Position numbers and translations under genes: made by a program. Shown here in pieces: positions 27,390 through 36,128 of a DNA stretch of 58,583 nucleotides. This DNA comes from Akkermansia muciniphila (GTDB lineage: Bacteria; Pseudomonadota; Gammaproteobacteria; Burkholderiales; Burkholderiaceae_C). Every line of letters begins with the position of its first letter. The stretch's first letter is position 1. The notes under the pieces were generated by a model, which was given only the letters and a program-made list of their open reading frames with translations, was not told where the DNA came from and made no database searches. Location of the stretch: contig CALQKH020000018.1 of NCBI GenBank assembly GCA_943331105.2, positions 1-58,583 of the forward strand. The letters are read 5' to 3'.

Positions 27390-27494
27390 GGCTGAATTAA
27401 ACCGCAGAGCTTCAAGCGTTTCGATCCGCCCGTGAGGACCTACATTTGTGTTTAAAAGTCATGGGTCTATGCAGTTTGGGCGAGTTTATCGGTG

Positions 27495-27506
27495 TCTAAA
27501 TTTAGA
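27495..27506. promoter_or_regulatory. Perfect 12-bp palindrome upstream of glcB
   Basis: TCTAAATTTAGA is its own reverse complement and lies in the AT-rich gap between the HMG-CoA lyase and malate synthase genes, about 92 bp before the glcB ATG. It could be an operator. No known motif is recognised. Confidence 0.3.
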
Positions 27507-27598
27507 ATAGAGTCTTTTCTAAGAAGTGTCACGCTGCTTTTGGCACAACCAGCAGCGCGACCACGCCCCATTTTTTTGACTTGACCCCAGAGGTTTTC

Positions 27599-29830
27599 AT
27601 GACTGCACGCACCGCGATTCACAACCTGCAAGTGGCCAACCCGCTGCTGAACTTCATCAACGACCAGATGCTGCCCGCCACCGGTGTGGACAAAGACAAG
27701 TTCTGGAAGGGCTTCAACGACATCGTGGCCGACTTGGCCCCGAAAAACATCGCCTTGCTGGCCGAGCGTGATCGCATCCAGACCGCTATGGACGCGTGGC
27801 ACACCGCCAACCCCGGCCCTGTGGCTGAAGGCAAGGCCATGAAGGCCTACCGCAAATACCTCGCACAAATCGGCTACCTGGTGCCCGAGCCCCGCAACGC
27901 CCAAGCCACCACCGCCAACGTGGACGCCGAGCTGGCCAAGCTGGCGGGCCCTCAGTTGGTCGTGCCCATCCTGAATGCCCGTTACGCCCTGAACGCCGCC
28001 AACGCCCGTTGGGGCAGCTTGTATGACGCGCTGTACGGCACTGACGCCATCTCTGAGGCCGATGGTTGCGAAAAAGGCACGGGCTACAACCCCAAGCGTG
28101 GCGCCAAAGTCATAGCCTACTGCCGCAACGTGCTCGACCGCTGCGCGCCACTGAAGACCGGCTCGCATGTGGGCAGCAAGGGCTACGCCGTCAAAGCGGG
28201 CAAGCTGGTGGTGACCCTGGCCAATGGCAAGAGCACCACGCTGCAGAACGCCAAGCAGTTTGTGGGCTACACCGGCGATGCCAAGGCTCCCGCCTCGGTG
28301 CTGTTCGTGCACAACGGCATCCACCTCGATCTGCAAATCAACAAGTCCACGCCGATTGGCAAGACCGACCCCGCTGGCGTGTCCGACCTGATCGCTGAAA
28401 GCGCTTTGTCTACCATTCTTGACCTCGAAGACTCGGTGGCCGCGGTGGATGCCGACGACAAAGTGCTGGCCTATGCCAACTGGCTGGGCATCTTGCAAGG
28501 CAGCCTGAGCGAAGAAGTGCAAAAGGGCGGCAAGACTTTCACCCGTACCATGAACGGTGACCGCGAGTACACCAAACCCGCGGGTAAGGGTTCCGTCAAG
28601 CTGCACGGCCGCTCGCTCATGTTCGTGCGCAACGTCGGTCACCTGATGACCAACCCCGCCATTTTGTACAAAGGCGCGGATGGCAAGAACCACGAGATCC
28701 CTGAAGGCATCCTGGATGCGATGATCACCGTGACCTGCGCCCTGGTGGACTTGCAGAAAAAGTCCTCGCACCCCCTGCGCAACAGCCGCACCGGCAGCGT
28801 CTACATCGTCAAGCCCAAAATGCACGGACCGGCCGAAGTCGCGTTCGCCGACGAGCTGTTTGGCCGCGTCGAAAAAGTCATCGGCATGAAGCCTTCCACC
28901 GTCAAGTTGGGCATCATGGACGAAGAGCGCCGCACCAGCGCCAACCTCAAAGCCTGTATCGCTGCAGCCAAGAGCCGCGTGGCCTTCATCAACACCGGTT
29001 TCCTGGACCGCACCGGCGACGAGATGCACACCTGCATGTTGGCTGGCCCTGTCATGCGCAAGGGCGACATCAAGAACAGCACTTGGCTGGGGGCGTATGA
29101 GAAGAACAACGTCAACGTGGGCCTGGCCTGCGGCCTGCGTGGTCGTGCCCAGATCGGCAAAGGCATGTGGGCCATGCCCGACCTGATGGCCGACATGCTC
29201 AAGGCCAAAATTGGCCACCCCATGGCCGGTGCCAACACCGCTTGGGTGCCCAGCCCCACCGCCGCCACGCTGCATGCCATGCACTACCACCAAGTGGACG
29301 TGCCTGCGCTGCAAAAGCAGATGGAAAAAGCCGTGGCCAAGCAAGACGCCAAAACCTTGCGCGAAACCACCCTCAACGCTTTGTTGCAGTTCCCTGTGGT
29401 GGCCAAAGACGCGGCCAACTGGTCGGCTGAAGACAAGCAAAAAGAACTCGACAACAACGCCCAAGGCATTTTGGGTTACGTGGTGCGCTGGGTTGACCAA
29501 GGCGTGGGCTGCTCCAAGGTGCCCGACATCAACGGCGTGGGCCTGATGGAAGACCGCGCCACGCTGCGCATCAGCAGCCAGCACATGGCCAACTGGATGC
29601 AGCACGGCGTGGTGAGCGAAAAGCAAGTCAAGCAAACCATGCAGCGCATGGCCGCTGTGGTGGATGCGCAAAACGCGGGTGACGCGGCTTACCAGCCCAT
29701 GGCCGGTAACTTTGCCAAGTCTGCGGCTTACAAAGCCGCTTGCGACCTGGTGTTCAAAGGCAAGGCGCAGCCCAGCGGCTACACCGAGCCCCTGCTGCAC
29801 GCATGGCGCTTGAAGGTCAAGGCGGCCTGA
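27599..29830 (+). CDS. glcB: Malate synthase G
   Basis: This 743-residue monomeric malate synthase condenses glyoxylate and acetyl-CoA to malate. Family landmarks include [15 protein letters not shown], the catalytic-barrel segments [25 protein letters not shown] and [17 protein letters not shown], and the C-terminal SSQHMANW region. I chose ATG 27599 with AGAGG before it; a TTG at 27581 is the alternative. It is monocistronic, with its own terminator. Isocitrate lyase is not in the window, so it may serve the glyoxylate bypass or glycolate use. Confidence 0.95.
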   Translation: MTARTAIHNLQVANPLLNFINDQMLPATGVDKDKFWKGFNDIVADLAPKNIALLAERDRIQTAMDAWHTANPGPVAEGKAMKAYRKYLAQIGYLVPEPRNAQATTANVDAELAKLAGPQLVVPILNARYALNAANARWGSLYDALYGTDAISEADGCEKGTGYNPKRGAKVIAYCRNVLDRCAPLKTGSHVGSKGYAVKAGKLVVTLANGKSTTLQNAKQFVGYTGDAKAPASVLFVHNGIHLDLQINKSTPIGKTDPAGVSDLIAESALSTILDLEDSVAAVDADDKVLAYANWLGILQGSLSEEVQKGGKTFTRTMNGDREYTKPAGKGSVKLHGRSLMFVRNVGHLMTNPAILYKGADGKNHEIPEGILDAMITVTCALVDLQKKSSHPLRNSRTGSVYIVKPKMHGPAEVAFADELFGRVEKVIGMKPSTVKLGIMDEERRTSANLKACIAAAKSRVAFINTGFLDRTGDEMHTCMLAGPVMRKGDIKNSTWLGAYEKNNVNVGLACGLRGRAQIGKGMWAMPDLMADMLKAKIGHPMAGANTAWVPSPTAATLHAMHYHQVDVPALQKQMEKAVAKQDAKTLRETTLNALLQFPVVAKDAANWSAEDKQKELDNNAQGILGYVVRWVDQGVGCSKVPDINGVGLMEDRATLRISSQHMANWMQHGVVSEKQVKQTMQRMAAVVDAQNAGDAAYQPMAGNFAKSAAYKAACDLVFKGKAQPSGYTEPLLHAWRLKVKAA

Positions 29831-29862
29831 AAGCGCAGGGACCTGACACGGTCCGATGCTTG

Positions 29863-29892
29863 AAAAAAACGGCTCCCTCGGGAGCCGTTTTG
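29863..29892 (+). terminator. Rho-independent terminator after glcB
   Basis: The hairpin AAAACGGCTCC-CTC-GGGAGCCGTTTT starts about 33 bases after the glcB stop, with A and T runs on both sides. Confidence 0.85.
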
Positions 29893-29930
29893 CTGTGTAT
29901 GGCTGAGAATGGTGTTTTGTGGAGGGCGCG

Positions 29931-30026
29931 ATGCGCTGGATTGACCGGATACCGAAGTCGTTGTTGGTGGCCCTGGCCATTCGCCTGTGGCGTGACGCGC
30001 AGCGCCGTCGACTGGCCAAGCACTGA
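29931..30026 (+). CDS. Small basic protein, 31 residues
   Basis: An ATG preceded by GGAGGG opens a 31-codon frame, MRWIDRIPKSLLVALAIRLW and eleven further residues, mostly basic. It has a short hydrophobic core (LLVALAIRLW) and an Arg-rich tail. It stands between the glcB terminator and the CWC-protein gene, 12 bases before the latter's ATG. Good ribosome binding site and spacing argue for expression; there is no homology I can name. Confidence 0.45.
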   Translation: MRWIDRIPKSLLVALAIRLWRDAQRRRLAKH

Positions 30027-30038
30027 GGACTCAAGGCC

Positions 30039-30257
30039 ATGACCCAGCTGATCATTGACCCTTGCCTCTGCCCTTTGTGTGGGCAACCCAATGCCTGTGC
30101 CATGGCTTCTGGTGAAGCAGCGTCTGCGGGCCCTTGCTGGTGCACGCGCGTGCACTTTGGTGCTGACTTGCTGGCGCAGGTGCCCGAAGCGGCACGCAAC
30201 CGGTCCTGTATTTGTCAGCGCTGCGCCAACCCCACTGAACCGGTGACGAGGGATTGA
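30039..30257 (+). CDS. Cysteine-rich CWC family protein
   Basis: This 72-residue protein has the pattern CLCPLCGQPNAC ... CWC ... CICQRCA, the hallmark of the cysteine-rich CWC family. The eight or so cysteines in paired CxxC and CxC groups suggest a zinc or Fe-S site. Function is unknown for the family. It lies 3 bases before the glutamine amidotransferase gene and is probably co-transcribed with it and the small ORF before it. Confidence 0.8.
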   Translation: MTQLIIDPCLCPLCGQPNACAMASGEAASAGPCWCTRVHFGADLLAQVPEAARNRSCICQRCANPTEPVTRD

Positions 30258-30260
30258 ACC

Positions 30261-31028
30261 ATGTGCCAACTCCTCGGCATGAACTGCAACACCCCCACCG
30301 ATGTGACCTTCAGCTTCAGCGGCTTCGCGCAGCGCGGTGGCTTGACGGACCACCATGAAGACGGCTGGGGCATCGCCTTTTTTGAAGGGCAGGGCGTGCG
30401 CCACTTTGTGGACCACCAAAGCGCCAGCACCTCGCCGATTGCCGATTTGATCCGGCGCTACCCGATCAAAAGCCAAAACGTCATTGCCCACATCCGCAAA
30501 GCCACACAAGGCGAGGTGAGTCTGGAAAACTGCCACCCCTTCGTGCGCGAGCTGTGGGGTCGCTACTGGGTGTTTGCGCACAACGGCAATTTGTCCGACT
30601 ACGCGCCGCGCCTGCATGGCAGCTTCAAGCCCGTGGGCCAAACCGACAGCGAGCGCGCTTTTTGCTGGCTCATGCAGGAGCTCGCCAAGTCGCACGCCAG
30701 TGTGCCCAGTGTGCAAGAGCTGTCACTGACGCTGCGCGAGCTGGTGCCGCAGATCGCCCGCTTTGGCACTTTCAACTTTTTGCTGTCCAACGGACAAGCC
30801 TTGTGGGCGCACGCCAGCACGAACCTGCACTATGTGCTGCGCAAGCACCCCTTTACCCAAGCCACTTTGAGCGACGAAGACCTGAGCGTGAACTTTGCTG
30901 ACCACACCCGAGCCAGTGACCGGGTCGCGGTGGTGGTGACCGCGCCTTTGACCACCGATGAGGCCTGGGTGGCTTTTGAGCCTGGCCGCTTGTACACCTT
31001 TGAAGGCGGTGACCTGCTGGGGGCATGA
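30261..31028 (+). CDS. Class II glutamine amidotransferase (YafJ-like)
   Basis: This 255-residue Ntn-type amidotransferase has the nucleophile Cys2 exposed after Met removal (MCQLLGMN). Other family motifs are DGWGIAFFEG, HIRKATQGEVSLENCHPF and FAHNGNLSDY. It hydrolyses glutamine to supply ammonia, but the acceptor domain is missing and no partner synthase is nearby. It follows the CWC gene by 3 bases. Confidence 0.87.
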   Translation: MCQLLGMNCNTPTDVTFSFSGFAQRGGLTDHHEDGWGIAFFEGQGVRHFVDHQSASTSPIADLIRRYPIKSQNVIAHIRKATQGEVSLENCHPFVRELWGRYWVFAHNGNLSDYAPRLHGSFKPVGQTDSERAFCWLMQELAKSHASVPSVQELSLTLRELVPQIARFGTFNFLLSNGQALWAHASTNLHYVLRKHPFTQATLSDEDLSVNFADHTRASDRVAVVVTAPLTTDEAWVAFEPGRLYTFEGGDLLGA

Positions 31029-31082
31029 AGCCCAGCGGTGTGCGGTGATCGTTTTGTCACAGAAGCGCTTTAACATCGTGGC

Positions 31083-31799
31083 ATGGGAATTCCTTTGAAC
31101 TTGATAGCACTGCTTGGGCTGCTGCTGGCGCCCACGTTGACGTGGGCTGCCAGGCCCTTCATGACCGACGATGCCCGCATGACCACCGCAGGCAGCTGTC
31201 AACTCGAATCTTGGTCACGCCGCGATGCCAACCGCACCGAGCACTGGGCTTTGCCGGCATGCAACCCGACAGGCCGGTTCGAGATCACGGCGGGCGGGGC
31301 CGCTTTGCGCGATGCTTCCATGGGCCACAGCATGGATGCTGTGTTGCAAGTCAAAACCCTTTTCAAAACCATGACCCCCAACGGATGGGGTGCGGGCCTG
31401 GCGCTGGGCCAATTGCGCCACCGCCCACACACCGATTTGGACTTGGCAAAAGGTCAAACCTATGCGTATGTGCCGGTGTCGGTGTCCTTCATGGACGACC
31501 GATGGGTCAGCCACACCAACCTGGGTTGGGCCAGAGACCGGGCCACCGGGCGTGACCAAATCAATTGGGGCATGGGCTTGGAATTTCAGCTCAATGGGCG
31601 CTGGATGTGGATTGGCGAAAGCTTTGGCAACGACCGGCAAAAACCGTTTTGGCAAACCGGCCTGCGTTACCAGGTCTTGCCGGGCTTGTTGCAGGTGGAT
31701 GCCACTTTGGGAGCACCTTGGGGTGGGCCGCAGGTCCAGCGCTCCGATCAGCAGTGGCTGTCCTTGGGCTTGCGCTGGACGCCCGAAAAATTCCCCTGA
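31083..31799 (+). CDS. Secreted or outer-membrane beta-rich protein of unknown function
   Basis: This 238-residue protein has a signal peptide (residues 1-22, TLTWA-ARP) and a mature part starting RPFMTDDARMTTAGSCQLESW. Alternating hydrophobic/polar strands and Trp/Tyr-rich segments suggest a small outer-membrane barrel. A conserved-looking N-terminus with RPF-TDDA is seen in several proteobacterial hypothetical proteins. It converges with gshB. I cannot assign a function. Confidence 0.7.
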   Translation: MGIPLNLIALLGLLLAPTLTWAARPFMTDDARMTTAGSCQLESWSRRDANRTEHWALPACNPTGRFEITAGGAALRDASMGHSMDAVLQVKTLFKTMTPNGWGAGLALGQLRHRPHTDLDLAKGQTYAYVPVSVSFMDDRWVSHTNLGWARDRATGRDQINWGMGLEFQLNGRWMWIGESFGNDRQKPFWQTGLRYQVLPGLLQVDATLGAPWGGPQVQRSDQQWLSLGLRWTPEKFP

Positions 31800-31802
31800 G
31801 CT

Positions 31803-32744
31803 TTAAAGCGCTGCTGCCACCGCGTCCAAGAACAGCGCGGCCACATCACACCCCATCTGGTCGGTGATTTCCTGAAAGCAGGTGGGGCTGGTCACGTTGA
31901 TCTCGGTCAGATTCTCGCCAATGATGTCCAGGCCCACCAGCATCAAACCGCGGGCCATCAAGATGGGGCCCAGCGCCTCTGCAATCTCGCGGTCGCGTGC
32001 TGAAATGGGCTGGGCCACACCCTTGCCGCCCGCTGCCAAGTTGCCACGCACTTCGCCGCCTTGCGGGATGCGGGCCAGGCAAAAGGGCACCGGCTTGCCC
32101 CCGATCAACAGCACGCGCTTGTCGCCTTGCGCGATGCCGGGCAAAAACTTTTGCACCATCACGGTTTGTGCGCCACCCCGGTTGAGGGTTTCGATGATCA
32201 CGCCCAGGTTCAGGCCGTCTGCACCCACCTTGAAAATGCCCGTGCCGCCCATGCCATCCAGCGGTTTCAAGATGATGGTGCCGTGTTCGGCATGGAAGGC
32301 GCGGATATCGGCTTCGCTGCGTGTGACCAGCGTGGGCGCGATGAACTGTGGAAACTCCAGAATCGCCAGCTTTTCGGGGTGATTGCGCAGGGCCGCAGGG
32401 CTGTTGAAGACCTTCGCGCCTTCGCGCTCGGCTTGGCTCAGCAGGTGGGTGGCGTAAAAGTATTCACTGTCAAACGGCGGATCGGTGCGCATGATGACCG
32501 CGCCAAAATCTTTCAAATTGGCGCGGCGTGTGGCGGTCTGTGTAAACCAAGTGTTTGGCTCGCCCGTCAGGGTGATGTCACGCACTTGGGCTGAGACCGC
32601 TTCGCCTTGCTGCCAGCGCACATCGGTCATCTGGCAGGCCACGACCTGGTGGCCGCGTTTTTGCGATTCGCGCATCATCGAAAACGTGGTGTCCTTGTAA
32701 ATCTTGAAGGACTCGAGTGGGTCGGCAATAAATAGAATGTGCAT
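31803..32744 (-). CDS. gshB: Glutathione synthetase
   Basis: This 313-residue ATP-grasp enzyme joins gamma-glutamylcysteine and glycine. Landmarks are the N-terminal MHILFIADPLESFKIYKDTT, MRTDPPFD, ILKPLDGMGGTGIF (ATP-binding loop) and the metal/ATP site EINVTSPTCFQEI. Length is normal. It lies 48 bases downstream of amn on the same strand and converges with the beta-rich protein gene. Confidence 0.95.
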   Translation of the reverse strand: MHILFIADPLESFKIYKDTTFSMMRESQKRGHQVVACQMTDVRWQQGEAVSAQVRDITLTGEPNTWFTQTATRRANLKDFGAVIMRTDPPFDSEYFYATHLLSQAEREGAKVFNSPAALRNHPEKLAILEFPQFIAPTLVTRSEADIRAFHAEHGTIILKPLDGMGGTGIFKVGADGLNLGVIIETLNRGGAQTVMVQKFLPGIAQGDKRVLLIGGKPVPFCLARIPQGGEVRGNLAAGGKGVAQPISARDREIAEALGPILMARGLMLVGLDIIGENLTEINVTSPTCFQEITDQMGCDVAALFLDAVAAAL

Positions 32745-32792
32745 GGCTGAACTGTCTCACAAAAAAGGTGAAAACCGAGACACCGGAGCGTC

Positions 32793-34289
32793 TTATTGGA
32801 AGGCCACTTCTGCAAAGCTGCGCAGCTTTCTGCTGTGCAATTGTTCGGGGCCAGCGTCGCGCAGCAAAGTCACGGCGCGGATACCAATCTGCAGGTGTTG
32901 ATTGACCCGCTCGCGGTAGAAATGGTTGGCCATGCCCGGCAGCTTGATCTCGCCGTGCAGGGGTTTATCGCTCACGCACAGCAAGGTGCCATAAGGCACC
33001 CGAAAGCGAAAACCGTTGGCAGCGATGGTGGCGCTTTCCATGTCCAAGGCCACGGCACGGCTTTGGCTGAAGCGCCGCTGTGGTTTGTTGTCCGGCAACA
33101 GCTCCCAATTGCGGTTGTCGGTGCTGGCCACTGTGCCGGTGCGCATCAGGCGTTTGAGGTCTGCACCATGACAGCCGGTGACCTCGGACACGGCACGCTC
33201 GAGCGCCACCTGCACCTCGGCCAGCGCCGGAATCGGCACCCACAGCGGCAGCTCTTCGTCCAGCACATGGTCCTCGCGCACATAGGCGTGGGCCAGCACA
33301 TAGTCGCCCAGCAGCTGCGTGGTGCGCAGGCCCGCGCAGTGGCCCAGCATCAGCCAAGCGTGCGGGCGCAGCACAGCAATGTGGTCGGTGATGGTTTTGG
33401 CATTGGCCGGTCCCACACCGATGTTGACCATGGTGATGCCGCTGTGGCCCTTGCGCACCAAGTGGTAGCCAGGCATCTGCGGCAGGCGCGGCGGTGTTTG
33501 GCCTAGGGCGTCCACGTCCTCGGGCGTCAGGCCCACGCGGCGTGTCACCATGTTGCCGGGCTCGACAAAAGCGATGTATTCGCTGCCCGGGTTTTGCATT
33601 TCGGTGCGGCCCAGCGCGATGAACTCGTCGATGTAGAACTGGTAATTGGTGAACAGCACGTAGTTCTGAAACCAGCGCGGTGAGGTGCCGGTGTAGTGGC
33701 GAAGCCGTTGCAAGGAATAGTCGATGCGGGGCGCGGTGAACAGCGACAGCGGCCTGGCCTCAGAGGCTGCAGGTTCGTGCGTGCCGTTGGCGATGCCGTC
33801 GTCCATCGCGGCCAAGTCTGGCAAGTCAAACACCTCGCGCATCAGGGCTTGGCGCTCGGGGCTCAGGCTGCCTTCCATGTGCTCGTCTTCGGCCCAAGAA
33901 AAGTGGATGGGAATGGGTTGGTTGCTGGTGCCCACCTGCAAGCTCACGCCATGATTTTGCAGCAGCAACGCCAACTGCTGACGGATGTAGAAGGCGAACA
34001 AGTCAGGCCGGGTGAGGGTGGTTTCAAATCGGCCGGGCTCGGCCACAAAGCCATAACTCAGCCGACTGTCCAGCCCCGCGCTTTTGCGGCTGGCGCTGCT
34101 GATTTGCACCCGCACAAACGGGTAACAAGCCCGCACCCGGGTGTCTGCCATGTCGGCCCCCGCCACAAACTCTCGCATGGCTTGGCGAAGATGGTTCACG
34201 CTGTGCTGGTAAATGTGCTGGATTTGCGCCAAAGCGCTGTCGGCGTCTTGGTGTTCAGAAGGGGCGATGAACGGCGGCAGGTGCTGCAT
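32793..34289 (-). CDS. amn: AMP nucleosidase
   Basis: This 498-residue AMP nucleosidase cleaves AMP to adenine and ribose-5-phosphate. It has an N-terminal regulatory domain (through about residue 200) and a nucleoside-phosphorylase-like catalytic domain with GVGPANAKT, LMLGHCAGLR and LDMESATIAANG. The ATG at 34289 is preceded by AGGAA at good spacing; the longer frame to 34418 lacks conservation. It is divergent from the BKACE gene across about 200 bases with no motif I recognise. Confidence 0.93.
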   Translation of the reverse strand: MQHLPPFIAPSEHQDADSALAQIQHIYQHSVNHLRQAMREFVAGADMADTRVRACYPFVRVQISSASRKSAGLDSRLSYGFVAEPGRFETTLTRPDLFAFYIRQQLALLLQNHGVSLQVGTSNQPIPIHFSWAEDEHMEGSLSPERQALMREVFDLPDLAAMDDGIANGTHEPAASEARPLSLFTAPRIDYSLQRLRHYTGTSPRWFQNYVLFTNYQFYIDEFIALGRTEMQNPGSEYIAFVEPGNMVTRRVGLTPEDVDALGQTPPRLPQMPGYHLVRKGHSGITMVNIGVGPANAKTITDHIAVLRPHAWLMLGHCAGLRTTQLLGDYVLAHAYVREDHVLDEELPLWVPIPALAEVQVALERAVSEVTGCHGADLKRLMRTGTVASTDNRNWELLPDNKPQRRFSQSRAVALDMESATIAANGFRFRVPYGTLLCVSDKPLHGEIKLPGMANHFYRERVNQHLQIGIRAVTLLRDAGPEQLHSRKLRSFAEVAFQ

Positions 34290-34493
34290 AAGTTTCCTGG
34301 ACAGGCTGTCTGGCGATGGCGCCCACAAAGTGGGTGCTGGGGTCTTGTGCATTTTGCTGCAATCGCGTGACCCGCGCATGTCGAGGCGCTGTGCATGTTG
34401 CCTTGGTGACCACACCATGCTTGCGAGTCGGGCATGCTAAGGCGCACTACCCAGCCCGCACGCGGCGGGTTCACCACTTTCAGGAGACGGTTC

Positions 34494-35426
34494 ATGAGCA
34501 AAGCCCGCAAAGTCATCATCACCTGCGCCCCCACGGGCGCCATCCACACGCCCAGCATGTCGCCGCATTTGCCGGTGACGGCCGACGAGATTGCCGACGC
34601 CGCGATTGCTGCTGCCGAAGCGGGCGCCGCCATCTTGCACCTGCACGCCCGCGATCCGGCAGACGGTCGCCCGACACAAGACCCGGCATTTTTTGTGCCG
34701 TTTTTGCAAAAGATCAAAGCCAGCACCAATGCCGTCATCAACCTGACCACAGGCGGCAGCCCGCACATGACGGTGCACGAGCGCATGCAGCCGGCGCTGA
34801 CCTTCAAGCCCGAGGTGGCGTCGCTCAACATGGGGTCGATGAACTTTGGTTTGTTCCCCATGCTCGACCGCTTCAAAAACTTTGAACACGAGTGGGAGCG
34901 GGCGCACTTGGAAAAAAGCCGCGACCTGGTGTTCAAAAACACCTACAACGACATCGAAACCATTCTGCGCTTGGGCACCGAAAACGGCACCCGTTTCGAG
35001 TTCGAGTGCTACGACATCAGCCACCTGTACAACCTGGCACATTTCCGTGACCGGGGGTTGGTCAAAGGGCCTTTGTTTGTGCAATCGGTGTTCGGCATTT
35101 TGGGCGGCATCGGCCCGCACCCCGAAGACCTGATGCACATGCGCCGCACCGCCGACCGCTTGTTTGGCAACGATTACCAGTGGTCCATCTTGGGCGCAGG
35201 CAAGGGGCAGATTGCGCTGGCCAGCATTGGCGCGGCCATGGGCTCGAACGTGCGTGTGGGCCTGGAAGACTCGCTGTGGATCGGCCCGGGCCAGTTGGCC
35301 CAATCCAGTGCACAGCAGGTGCAGCGCATTCGCACCGTGCTCGAAGCGCTGAACTTGGAAATTGCCACCCCCGATGAGGCCCGAAGCATGCTGGCGCTCA
35401 AGGGTGGGGATCAGGTGAATTTTTGA
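34494..35426 (+). CDS. BKACE (beta-keto acid cleavage enzyme, DUF849) family protein
   Basis: This 310-residue TIM-barrel protein has the zinc motif HLHARD (His49, His51) and the downstream acidic ligand in VGLEDSLWIGPGQLA. In the founding member, 3-keto-5-aminohexanoate cleavage enzyme, such proteins condense a beta-keto acid with acetyl-CoA and split it into an acyl-CoA and acetoacetate. Most BKACE members use other beta-keto acids, and the substrate here is not evident. CAGGAGA before ATG 34494 fixes the start. It is monocistronic by context. Confidence 0.87.
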   Translation: MSKARKVIITCAPTGAIHTPSMSPHLPVTADEIADAAIAAAEAGAAILHLHARDPADGRPTQDPAFFVPFLQKIKASTNAVINLTTGGSPHMTVHERMQPALTFKPEVASLNMGSMNFGLFPMLDRFKNFEHEWERAHLEKSRDLVFKNTYNDIETILRLGTENGTRFEFECYDISHLYNLAHFRDRGLVKGPLFVQSVFGILGGIGPHPEDLMHMRRTADRLFGNDYQWSILGAGKGQIALASIGAAMGSNVRVGLEDSLWIGPGQLAQSSAQQVQRIRTVLEALNLEIATPDEARSMLALKGGDQVNF

Positions 35427-35453
35427 GGCTCAGTTGGCGAGGCTGATAGGGGC

Positions 35454-36128
35454 TTACAGGGGCTTCTTTTTCCACTCGGCATTCTCGAGAAGCCGCGCCA
35501 ACTCAACCACGCTTTTGACTTGCAACTTGTCATAAATTGCGGCTCTTCGCAATTCAATCGTTCGAACACTGTTACCCAAGATTTCGGCAATGTCTTTGTT
35601 TGAAAGCCCTTCAAACAAATGCTCCATGACGAAAAACTCGCGCTCAGTCAACTGCTGGATGCGCTGCTCGACCGACTGCATGTTGGCTTTGCGAATGTAT
35701 CTTGACCTGGAGTTGTCGAAGTACTCGTGCAGGCGCAAAAGAAGGTCTTCGGCAGAATAGGGTTTGGTGATGAAATCGACAGCACCCTGTTTCAGAACCT
35801 TGGTCACCAAAGCAACATCCCCGTGGCCGGTGATGAAAATCACCGGCATAGCAAGGTTCGGATCGATGGCAATCAATTTGTCAAAAACCTCCAACCCATT
35901 CATGTCTGGCATGCGCACGTCAAGCAATATGCAGCCTGGGCCATTGAGAAGTTCAGGCTTGGCTTTGATGGCATCAAAAAAAGCAAGGCCACCAGAAAAA
36001 AAATAAGAATCGATCCGTTCTGCTTTGAGCAAAAACTCCATGCTCTTAAGCATGCCTGCATCGTCATCTACAGCGATGACGTACGGCGGGGGAAGACCGT
36101 TCAAAGGCAGGTTCATGGTGTTCATCAT
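35454..36128 (-). CDS. FixJ/NarL-type response regulator
   Basis: This 224-residue two-domain regulator has receiver residues Asp21-23, phospho-acceptor Asp70, Thr100 and Lys122 (FITKPYS), and a C-terminal LuxR-type HTH (LTEREFFVMEHLFEGLSNKDIAEILGNSVRTIELRRAAIYDKL). ATG 36128 overlaps the kinase stop (ATGATGA), so the pair is translationally coupled; a longer start at 36191 would run into the kinase gene. FixJ relatives bind TAMGTA-containing sites, and a TAAGTA sits in the operator before the adjacent giant adhesin gene, making that gene a candidate target. Confidence 0.9.
   Translation of the reverse strand: MMNTMNLPLNGLPPPYVIAVDDDAGMLKSMEFLLKAERIDSYFFSGGLAFFDAIKAKPELLNGPGCILLDVRMPDMNGLEVFDKLIAIDPNLAMPVIFITGHGDVALVTKVLKQGAVDFITKPYSAEDLLLRLHEYFDNSRSRYIRKANMQSVEQRIQQLTEREFFVMEHLFEGLSNKDIAEILGNSVRTIELRRAAIYDKLQVKSVVELARLLENAEWKKKPL

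Noticed and set aside
27467..30199. A 910-codon open frame on the minus strand across the malate synthase gene
   Set aside because: It lies fully antisense to glcB, has a low-complexity His/Gln/Val-rich translation with no family resemblance, and is explained by GC-rich codon use.
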